Shown piece after piece: positions 1 to 3,936 of a stretch of DNA of 5,586 bases. The position numbers and the translations under genes were made by a program. The stretch is from the NCBI GenBank assembly GCA_015521275.1, contig WAOJ01000025.1, forward strand, positions 1 through 5,586, in the 5' to 3' direction. How positions within the stretch are numbered: the stretch's first letter is position 1; every line of letters starts with the position of its first letter. This DNA comes from Desulfurococcales archaeon. GTDB lineage: Archaea > Thermoproteota > Thermoprotei_A > Sulfolobales > Ignicoccaceae. The notes under the pieces were generated by a model that was not told where the DNA came from, did not search any database, and saw only the letters and a program-made list of their open reading frames with translations.

Positions 1-327
1 AACTACGACGACATCTTCATGGTAGGCGAGCACTCAATGCCTTCAGCAGGCTTACCGACTGCTGGAATACCAGTTCACTTCGCAGCAGACTTCGCAGTAG
101 AACAAATAATGAACGAGTTAACAGGCGGCTATCCAGTAATGGGCTATGTTGAGACCATGACTTGTGTCGGCTACTTCGGAACTAAGGGCTTCGCTGGGAC
201 TTGCGAGCTACCGTTCAACGAGAAGTTGAACAAGAGGAGGCTCGTCTGTTACACTGTCTCAACGTCCCCCATAATAAGGTTGATGAAGGAAGCATTTTAC
301 AAGGCCTGGGTAGCTTCTCTAAAGTGA
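1..327 (+). CDS. Sulfide:quinone oxidoreductase-like FAD flavoprotein, C-terminal part (5' end outside window)
   Basis: The frame is open from base 1 to the TGA at 325-327, giving the last 108 residues of a larger protein. The fragment starts with a short DDIFMVGE segment, like the conserved 'iyavGD' strand that contacts FAD in SQR and flavocytochrome c sulfide dehydrogenase-type disulfide reductases. It continues with LPTAGIPVHFAADFAVEQI, matching the family's '(P)KTG..A...A' helix. The tail PIIRLMKEAFYKAW is amphipathic, as expected for the C-terminal membrane-associating helices of SQR. Two cysteines occur in TCVGYFG and GTCELP. Family knowledge: SQR oxidises sulfide at the cytoplasmic membrane face and reduces quinone. 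The DUF1641 gene directly downstream is a common partner of such flavoproteins in archaea and supports the call. The catalytic N-terminal cysteines and dinucleotide-binding motif lie outside the window, so the substrate is inferred. An ATG at 19 is internal, not the start. Confidence 0.72.
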   Translation, partial: NYDDIFMVGEHSMPSAGLPTAGIPVHFAADFAVEQIMNELTGGYPVMGYVETMTCVGYFGTKGFAGTCELPFNEKLNKRRLVCYTVSTSPIIRLMKEAFYKAWVASLK

Positions 328-336
328 GGAGGTGAT
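327..336 (+). promoter_or_regulatory. Strong Shine-Dalgarno for the DUF1641 gene
   Basis: AGGAGGTGAT is an essentially full-length complement to the archaeal 16S rRNA 3' end. It lies four bases before the ATG at 341 and begins inside the TGA stop of the preceding flavoprotein gene. It decides the start: a GTG at 332, which would give three more codons, lies within the SD itself and is unlikely to be used. Confidence 0.85.
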
Positions 337-340
337 AGAA

Positions 341-775
341 ATGGTAAAGATGAATGAAATGGAGATAAATGAAGAAGGAATTAAGGCACTGGAGACTTTA
401 GTAAAGGTAGCTGTGAAGCTGAAGGAGAGCGGAATGCTAGACATGCTCTACTTCTTAGCGGAGAAGAGCGGGGAAATACTAAGTATAATAAGCAACGACG
501 TGGGCCTGGCTAGAGCTGGTGCCTTAGGCCACGCCGGCATCGCTGCCTTAGAGAAGCTAGAACCCGACGAGGTGTTGAGCATCAAGAGCAACTTGGAAGA
601 GCTGACCACTTGTGCGTTTAAGAGCTTGGCTGAAATGAAGATAGAGGAGTTGAAGCCAGTGGGCCTAATGGGTCTACTCAAAGCACCGAAGGACGAGGAC
701 ATGCAATACGGCTTAGCGATGCTCATGGCACTAGGGAAGGCTATGGGCAGGTGCTTGAAGAGTAAACAGTCCTAA
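341..775 (+). CDS. DUF1641 family protein, partner of the SQR-like flavoprotein
   Basis: A 144-residue, mostly alpha-helical acidic protein. Its C-terminal third (about residues 105-137) has the DUF1641 hallmark: a Gly-Leu-rich turn, a charged PKDEDMQYGL segment (residues 116-125), then a hydrophobic helix with GKAMG. The middle is Ala/Leu/Glu helices (AGALGHAGIAALEKL). No signal peptide, cofactor motif or clear membrane segment is visible; cysteines occur at residues 91 and 138. The gene starts 13 bases after the flavoprotein stop with a very strong SD, so the two are almost certainly co-transcribed. DUF1641 proteins recur next to SQR-like flavoproteins and some heterodisulfide-reductase or formate-dehydrogenase loci, but their biochemical role is not established. 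An accessory, assembly or membrane-association role is inference. The TAA stop (773-775) interlocks with the TAG of the convergent gene. Confidence 0.8.
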   Translation: MVKMNEMEINEEGIKALETLVKVAVKLKESGMLDMLYFLAEKSGEILSIISNDVGLARAGALGHAGIAALEKLEPDEVLSIKSNLEELTTCAFKSLAEMKIEELKPVGLMGLLKAPKDEDMQYGLAMLMALGKAMGRCLKSKQS

Positions 776-1737
776 GGCTTTTGTGAGACATTCCACAAGA
801 CGTTGAACTCTCTCAAAGCCTCGTAAGCTCCATCTTTGTAAACCCTAGCTAAACAAGGCTTAGTGGAAGTCAAAGGACACTCCGTAATTATCGCTTTTTT
901 ACCATCAATTATGAAATAGCTGGAAGGTATCTCTTCCAGAACTCTGACCTCCGCGTTGTTGAGCTGTTTTCCTCTCCTAACATAGAAGGAAGTGACTATA
1001 GATGTGAGTGCGGACGTCTTGAGCACCCACGGGAGCTGGGTATAGATCCACCCTTGAGGATTCAAGAAGTACGTTAAGCCCAATAAGCTTACCAAGCCTA
1101 CCAATGTCAAACCGGAGAGAACTCCTAAGGATGCGTAAACCAAATCCGGGGCCACCTTGGGTTGAACCGTTAGCGCATAAGCCGCGAATGGAATCCTCGT
1201 AAGTAGCCTGAAGGTCAAAGTCTTAAGGTAACACTTGGTGCTCATACGGCCAAGACCTCTAAGGCCTCGACAATCTGAAGAGTTGAGTAAAACCTTCAGC
1301 CTTACTCCTCTCAAGTCCATCATTCTTAAAGCCTTTATTATGTCTTTATCAATATGGTTTGAGGCTATAAGGGCTTCAGACTCAGCCATTAGGGATAGTT
1401 CCTCCACGACCTCTTTAGGTATGACGTACACGAGTTCGTGGAGCTTCTTGGCCTCTGGCTTGAATTCGATTGGATGTTCTTTAGGGACTTCCTTGATGAG
1501 TATGTTCCTTCGCTTAATCTCTAGGGGCATGGGCTTAGGTCTAGGGGTGGGTATCTTTACGTTTACCGTAAACCCTAGATCTATTAAGTACTTAACGACC
1601 TCTTTCCTGTTCTCCGGCCTTATCTCATTCTCTATTATGAGCTTCGCGGTCTCTCTATCGCCGGCCTTCAGAGCCCTTATAGCGTTCTCAAGGGCCCTCC
1701 GTTCCCTATCACTGAGCTTGTTATAGACATCACTTAT
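772..1737 (-). CDS. Membrane-anchored degenerate phospholipase-D-like protein, unusual start
   Basis: From the first ATG (1530) this is 252 residues, but the frame stays open upstream and encodes a convincing charged helical domain (for example SDRERRALENAIRALKAG), so the gene probably starts near 1737, giving about 321 residues. No in-frame ATG, GTG or TTG exists there. ATA at 1737 sits behind GGTGAGGGG and below a TATA-like box. Numbering from ATG 1530: residues 1-40 are linker, 41-85 an alpha/beta segment (EALIASN...VRLKVLLN), about 128-155 and 166-183 are hydrophobic and probably form a membrane hairpin, and 203-252 resemble the second half of a PLD-fold domain: SSYFIIDGKKAIIT parallels 'H.K..iiDgk.aiiGS', and the end FNVLWNVS parallels the terminal 'F..lW' helix. 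The HKD histidine is replaced by Ser, so catalysis is unlikely; a sensor or scaffold role is inference. TrmB-type regulators share this sort of C-terminal domain. Its TAG overlaps the DUF1641 stop. Confidence 0.6.
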   Translation of the reverse strand: MSDVYNKLSDRERRALENAIRALKAGDRETAKLIIENEIRPENRKEVVKYLIDLGFTVNVKIPTPRPKPMPLEIKRRNILIKEVPKEHPIEFKPEAKKLHELVYVIPKEVVEELSLMAESEALIASNHIDKDIIKALRMMDLRGVRLKVLLNSSDCRGLRGLGRMSTKCYLKTLTFRLLTRIPFAAYALTVQPKVAPDLVYASLGVLSGLTLVGLVSLLGLTYFLNPQGWIYTQLPWVLKTSALTSIVTSFYVRRGKQLNNAEVRVLEEIPSSYFIIDGKKAIITECPLTSTKPCLARVYKDGAYEALREFNVLWNVSQKP

Positions 1738-1768
1738 GACGGACCCCTCACCCTCTCCCGGAACGAGG

Positions 1769-1778
1769 GTATAAAGAG
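1769..1778 (-). promoter_or_regulatory. Candidate TATA box for the phospholipase-D-like gene
   Basis: Read on the minus strand this is CTCTTTATAC, in the roughly 50-base gap between the Hsp20-like stop (1787) and the open frame of the next gene. Archaeal transcription usually starts about 25 bases downstream of the box centre, here near 1748. That leaves a leader of about ten bases carrying GGTGAGGGG before the ATA codon at 1737, and it argues against transcription reaching only the ATG at 1530. No BRE is evident, and readthrough from the upstream genes is equally possible. Confidence 0.4.
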
Positions 1779-1786
1779 TAAGGGGT

Positions 1787-2089
1787 CTAGGGCCTTCCTA
1801 TTTTTGGAAAAACTATTATCACTACCGGTCCTCCGACCTTCTTCACAATTACCTCGTACTCTTCTTCTGCATCCTCCGGGATCTTGAAGATCTTAACATA
1901 TTCCTTAATTTCGTATTCGCCGATGGTTATGGGCTCCCTCAAGTTCATCTTTACCTTTAGGACCCTCTTGTAAACGCCGACCGTTAAGCTTCTTTCATCA
2001 CCTAAGGGCATGTCAAGCATTAGCTCGTAGCGATCGGGGAGCTCCAAGAGGGTGCTTAAGGGTTCCATCTTGCCGTTTGGGGATATCAT
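1787..2089 (-). CDS. Small Hsp20/alpha-crystallin-like protein
   Basis: A 100-residue protein with an alpha-crystallin-like pattern: short N-terminal arm (1-19), YELMLDMPLGD (21-31) like the 'y.v.vdlPG' opening of Hsp20 domains, alternating beta strands (LTVGVYKRVLKVKM, 35-48), a loop strand (IGEYEIKEYVKIFKIPED, 56-73) like 'f.r.f.LPe.', and the final strand pair GGPVVIIVFPKIGRP. It is shorter than a typical archaeal sHSP (about 120-160 residues), with a minimal N-terminal arm and no clear IxI tail, so it may be a small divergent member or stand-alone Hsp20-like domain. Start: a GTG at 2107 overlaps the previous TGA, but ATG 2089 is preceded by GAGGGGGGTGGTT at good spacing and is preferred. 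sHSPs hold unfolding proteins; its position just after a proteasome chaperone gene suggests a shared proteostasis theme (inference). Confidence 0.6.
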   Translation of the reverse strand: MISPNGKMEPLSTLLELPDRYELMLDMPLGDERSLTVGVYKRVLKVKMNLREPITIGEYEIKEYVKIFKIPEDAEEEYEVIVKKVGGPVVIIVFPKIGRP

Positions 2090-2103
2090 ATGAACCACCC
2101 CCC

Positions 2104-2418
2104 TCACGTGTACATTACCATTGTTCCCTTCTCCGGCTTGGCCACTTCCCTAGCTTGTGAGGCTATGCTTTGCAATTTAGCCTTAATCTTTTCGGAGTCC
2201 TCTATTAGCTTCCTCGTATCTACGCCGAGAGAATAGATTTGGTTTAGGGCCTCTAGGACCTTGGCCGTCGCCCCTGGGTCTGGGAACTCCGGGAAAGCGT
2301 CGGCGAGTAATGCTAGGCTGGGGAAGTCCCTCTGCTTGGTAGTCTTGAGAACGACTGCTGTAGGACCGTAAAGGATGCCGTCCCTCAGAGGCTTGCCCAC
2401 TTCCTTGAGTTTGTCCAT
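2104..2418 (-). CDS. Detached C-terminal part of the PAC2 chaperone (second repeat copy plus native tail)
   Basis: This 104-residue ORF is in the same frame as the truncated PAC2 gene upstream, 90 bases past its TAG. It begins at an ATG that is an ordinary internal Met of the repeat (MDKLKEVGKPLRDG) and runs through the intact PAC2 C-terminal module: GPTAVVLKTT (residues 19-28), LLADAFPEFPDPGATAKVLE (37-56) matching the family's 'LLA...p.yPDP.AA..vL', then a lysine-rich helical tail ending in Met-Tyr-Thr. That tail fits the HbYX motif (hydrophobic, Tyr, any) by which archaeal PAC2 chaperones dock on 20S proteasome alpha rings. GAGGA abuts the ATG too closely for a good SD, so independent initiation is doubtful; readthrough, reinitiation or a dead remnant are alternatives. 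The final TGA overlaps a GTG by one codon step. Confidence 0.55.
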   Translation of the reverse strand: MDKLKEVGKPLRDGILYGPTAVVLKTTKQRDFPSLALLADAFPEFPDPGATAKVLEALNQIYSLGVDTRKLIEDSEKIKAKLQSIASQAREVAKPEKGTMVMYT

Positions 2419-2642
2419 TTCCTCTATTAGCTTCCTCGTATCTACGCCGAGAGAATAGATTTGGTTTAGGGCCTCTAGGACCTTGGCTGTCGCCCCTGGG
2501 TCTGGGAACTACGGGAAAGCGTCGGCGAGTAATGCTAAGCTGGGGAAGTCCCTTTGCTTGGTAGTCTTGAGCACGACTGCAGTGGGTCCGTAAAGGATGC
2601 CGTCCCTTAGAGGTTTGCCCACTTCCTTGAGTTTGTCCATTT
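2199..2642. repeat. 222-bp in-frame tandem duplication within the PAC2 gene
   Basis: Copy A is 2199-2420 and copy B is 2421-2642, a period of 222 bp or 74 codons. They match at 212 of 222 positions by eye. Differences in copy A lie at 2266, 2289 and eight places between about 2316 and 2393. On the coding strand, copy B is upstream and carries the TAG (2511-2509) where copy A has GAG (2289-2287). The other nine differences are synonymous. The ends suggest a microhomology event: coding-strand TTAATAGAAGAA before copy B resembles CTAATAGAGGAC at the end of copy A (LIEE and LIED). Confidence 0.95.
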
Positions 2643-3057
2643 CTTCTATTAACTCTGGATCGTTGACTATCCACCTCACTTCGGGCTCTATATTTATCCT
2701 GTTGAAGTTGGCCAAACCAGTTATGGAGATTATCCTCTTGCTCCCCCTCCTCTCAGCGTAATCAACAATAGTGCTGGCTATAGGGTAGATCAAGTGGGGA
2801 GGTATTGGGACCTCGGGGACTATCACTATCCAAGGGTGCTTATAGTAAATCCCTATGGGGAATTGGGCGATTCCGTTCTTTATTGGCGATACAGTCAGCT
2901 CGGAAGGTATGTCCATGCCCCCTATCATTTCCATCTTAAGCTCGTCTACTATGTATTTGGTCCCTATGAGGCCCACTAGGCCTACGTCGACAAAGCCTAT
3001 CAGCACGTTGGCGCCGGGCTTGGGTCTCTTAACTTCCCACACGTCCACGGTTATCAT
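2509..3057 (-). CDS. PAC2-family proteasome assembly chaperone, N-terminal part ended by an in-frame TAG
   Basis: Starting at ATG 3057 gives 182 residues. N-terminal core: GANVLIGFVDVGLVGLIGTK, the 'l..Gf.dvGlvG' strand-helix typical of PAC2 (COG2047) proteins, then DIPSELTVSPIKNG, a long alpha/beta middle (VIVPEVPIPP, IISITGLANFNRINIEPEV), and GILYGPTAVVLKTT. The ORF stops at TAG 2511-2509 within LLADAFP, just before the conserved 'PDP.A' segment. Without the duplication and stop the protein would be about 243 residues, normal for archaeal PAC2 (PbaA/PbaB-like). Family role: cytosolic scaffold for 20S proteasome alpha-ring assembly. Start choice: an ATG at 3120 adds 21 residues (MRYLDPPDFCDDD) unlike the family, whereas ATG 3057 has GAGGTG eight bases upstream. 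It lies 76 bases after S25e on the same strand. Whether the truncated protein functions is unknown; reading through TAG would give about 317 residues. Confidence 0.8.
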   Translation of the reverse strand: MITVDVWEVKRPKPGANVLIGFVDVGLVGLIGTKYIVDELKMEMIGGMDIPSELTVSPIKNGIAQFPIGIYYKHPWIVIVPEVPIPPHLIYPIASTIVDYAERRGSKRIISITGLANFNRINIEPEVRWIVNDPELIEEMDKLKEVGKPLRDGILYGPTAVVLKTTKQRDFPSLALLADAFP

Positions 3058-3133
3058 GACTTTGGCACCTCGGGACGCGAAATCGTCATCACAAAAATCA
3101 GGCGGATCGAGGTACCTCATCGGAAAAGGGCCT

Positions 3134-3520
3134 TCACATCTCCTCTACAGTGTAGCTGTAAGCTCCGGGCTTCACGAGCTTGTCGAACCTCTCAGCTGGC
3201 ACGTATATTTGAACCCTCCTGTTCTTAGCATAGAGCTTCAAGATGCCCTTGGTCTCCAAGTCCCTTAATATTCTCTTAGCGAGGCTCATGTTTATGCCCA
3301 TCTTGTCGGCCAACATGTTAGGGGTCACGAACTTCATATGCCTAACGACCTTTTCCGCATTCTTGACGACGTCCTCCTCGGCGACGACCCTTAAAGTAAC
3401 GCCCCTCTTCTCCTTCCTCTCCTCTATCATCCTCTGCCTCAGTTCCTTCAGCATTTGCCTCATTTGCCTCTTCTCAATAGCACTGAGAGGCTTGTTTACC
3501 CTCCCCATCTCGTATCCCAT
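3134..3520 (-). CDS. rps25e: 30S ribosomal protein S25e
   Basis: 128 residues from ATG 3520, or 124 from ATG 3508. The N-terminal third is basic and lysine/arginine-rich (RQMRQMLKELRQRMIEERKEKRG), as expected for an rRNA-binding extension. Residues from about 65 to 110 form the S25e winged-helix core: KFVTPNMLADKMGINMSLAKRILRDLETKGILKL, close to the family pattern 'k.iTps.ls.rlkI..slAr..LreLe.kGlI', followed by a strand ending RRVQIYVP. It belongs to the small ribosomal subunit; the protein is specific to Archaea and Eukarya. Start: ATG 3520 has GGGAG four bases upstream, but the second Met gives MGRVNKPLSAIEKRQ, closer to the usual archaeal 'MG..KKP.s..EK.q' opening, so 3508 may be the true start. 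It probably leads the minus-strand cluster containing the PAC2 and Hsp20-like genes. Confidence 0.9.
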   Translation of the reverse strand: MGYEMGRVNKPLSAIEKRQMRQMLKELRQRMIEERKEKRGVTLRVVAEEDVVKNAEKVVRHMKFVTPNMLADKMGINMSLAKRILRDLETKGILKLYAKNRRVQIYVPAERFDKLVKPGAYSYTVEEM

Positions 3521-3555
3521 ACTGCTCCCGGAGGAGGGTTATTAACGCGATTGAG

Positions 3556-3571
3556 CAGAAAACTTATAAGG
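3556..3571. promoter_or_regulatory. TATA box between divergent tRNA-Tyr and S25e genes, palindromic core
   Basis: CTTATAAG at 3563-3570 is a perfect palindrome. On the plus strand it follows AGAAAA, a plausible BRE, and lies about 31 bases before the mature tRNA 5' end, which allows a short leader. On the minus strand its BRE side is a C-rich stretch (poor), but the S25e ATG lies 43-50 bases downstream, compatible with a start near 3541 and an SD-bearing leader. The plus-strand use is well supported; shared use is inference. Confidence 0.6.
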
Positions 3572-3597
3572 GGGAAGTGATCCCAGTATCACGGAGT

Positions 3598-3735
3598 CCC
3601 GCCGTAGCTCAGCGGAAGAGCGCCCGGCTGTAGGGCTGGGAAGCCCGCCCCCAGACCGGGCACGGAAGCCCGGAATGATAGGGGGTTGGCACAGAAACCG
3701 GGTGGTCCGGGGTTCGAATCCCCGCGGCGGGACCA
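3598..3735 (+). tRNA. tRNA-Tyr (anticodon GTA) with a 63-base intron
   Basis: The acceptor stem CCCGCCG (3598-3604) pairs perfectly with CGGCGGG (3725-3731), followed by A73 and an encoded CCA (3733-3735). C1-G72 is the archaeal/eukaryal tyrosine identity pair. D arm: GCTC/GAGC (3607-3610, 3618-3621) around a 7-base loop with GG. Anticodon stem: CCCGG (3623-3627) with CCGGG (3698-3702); loop C-T-GTA-G with the anticodon at 3630-3632. Variable loop 3703-3707. T arm: CGGGG (3708-3712), loop TTCGAAT, CCCCG (3720-3724). After removal of 3634-3696 the mature tRNA is 75 bases including CCA. The TATA-like box at 3563-3570 is the likely promoter. No T-rich terminator is evident immediately downstream. 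Confidence 0.97.
3634..3696 (+). other. Archaeal tRNA intron at position 37/38 with a bulge-helix-bulge
   Basis: The motif is canonical. The central 4-bp helix is CTGT (3628-3631) with ACAG (3691-3694). The 5' bulge is 3632-3634, cut after its second base, and the 3' bulge is 3695-3697, also cut after its second base. This is the substrate of the archaeal tRNA splicing endonuclease. Inside the intron a 6-bp hairpin, CCGGGC (3656-3661) with GCCCGG (3668-3673), is framed by CCCCC (3648-3652) and GGGGG (3681-3685), so most of the intron folds. No ORF lies within it. Confidence 0.93.
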
Positions 3736-3767
3736 TTCCCCCGGCCACCCACTAAACCTCTCCTCCT

Positions 3768-3775
3768 ACTATAAT
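3768..3775 (+). promoter_or_regulatory. Possible TATA box for the 48-residue gene
   Basis: ACTATAAT sits 33 bases after the tRNA CCA end and 15-22 bases before TTG 3790. Normal archaeal spacing would put the transcript start near 3795, slightly inside the proposed start, so either GTG 3802 is used, the real box is elsewhere, or the gene is read through from the tRNA promoter. Confidence 0.3.
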
Positions 3776-3789
3776 TCTGGGGAAGACCC

Positions 3790-3936
3790 TTGGAGCTGGA
3801 AGTGGTCGAGGTCTACGAGGTCCTAGGGGTAAAGCGTTATGTAGTTCAGATAAAGGGTACTAACATAAAGGTAAACGTCTCTGCCTCTAATTCCAAAGAA
3901 GCCGTTGAGAAAGCCAAGAAGCTCCTCTTCGGTTAG
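3790..3936 (+). CDS. Small conserved-looking hypothetical protein (48 residues)
   Basis: A short frame from TTG 3790 to TAG 3934-3936. The protein reads as strand-strand-helix: LEVVEVYEVLGVKRYVVQIK, then GTNIKVNVSASNSKEAVEKA and a basic end, KKLLFG. Alternating beta pattern, a polar turn (ASNSKEA) and a regular amphipathic helix make chance unlikely. The codon use resembles neighbouring genes. TTG has GGGGAAG upstream (spacing about six); GTG 3802 is the alternative, four codons in. A TATA-like ACTATAAT lies at 3768-3775, about 20 bases before TTG, so a leaderless or nearly leaderless message is possible. The stop interlocks with the TrkH TAA by four bases. No cysteine, histidine cluster or membrane segment is present. 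I do not recognise the family; a small nucleic-acid- or protein-binding domain is possible but unproven. Confidence 0.6.
   Translation: MELEVVEVYEVLGVKRYVVQIKGTNIKVNVSASNSKEAVEKAKKLLFG

Noticed and set aside
448..726. 92-residue minus-strand frame
   Set aside because: It lies within the DUF1641 gene on the opposite strand, is low in acidic residues and has no SD.
1235..1726. 163-residue plus-strand open frame
   Set aside because: It lies opposite the phospholipase-D-like gene and its N-terminal extension; its serine/leucine-rich composition is typical of an antisense shadow.
2509..2511. TAG as a pyrrolysine codon
   Set aside because: Nothing in the window suggests Pyl machinery, the aligned residue is glutamate, and pyrrolysine is known mainly from methylotrophic methanogens and a few others, not from this kind of archaeon.
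2199..2642. CRISPR array or mobile-element origin of the repeat
   Set aside because: There are two long adjacent coding copies without spacers, terminal inverted repeats or a transposase; it is a simple tandem gene-internal duplication.
2183..2674. 163-residue minus-strand frame with internally repeated peptides
   Set aside because: It is the out-of-frame reading of the PAC2 duplication; the peptide repeats (RNGQTQGSGQ) simply mirror the 222-bp repeat.
3058..3120. 21-residue N-terminal extension of PAC2 from ATG 3120
   Set aside because: Its sequence does not resemble the family start, and ATG 3057 has the better SD (GAGGTG) at good spacing.
2794..3545. Three plus-strand frames over PAC2 and S25e (2794-2979, 2855-3268, 3243-3545)
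   Set aside because: They are antisense to two well-supported genes and show no family motifs.
3542..3748. 68-residue minus-strand frame
   Set aside because: It is the antisense of the tRNA-Tyr gene; PPRGFEPRTT is the familiar false peptide from the T-arm complement.
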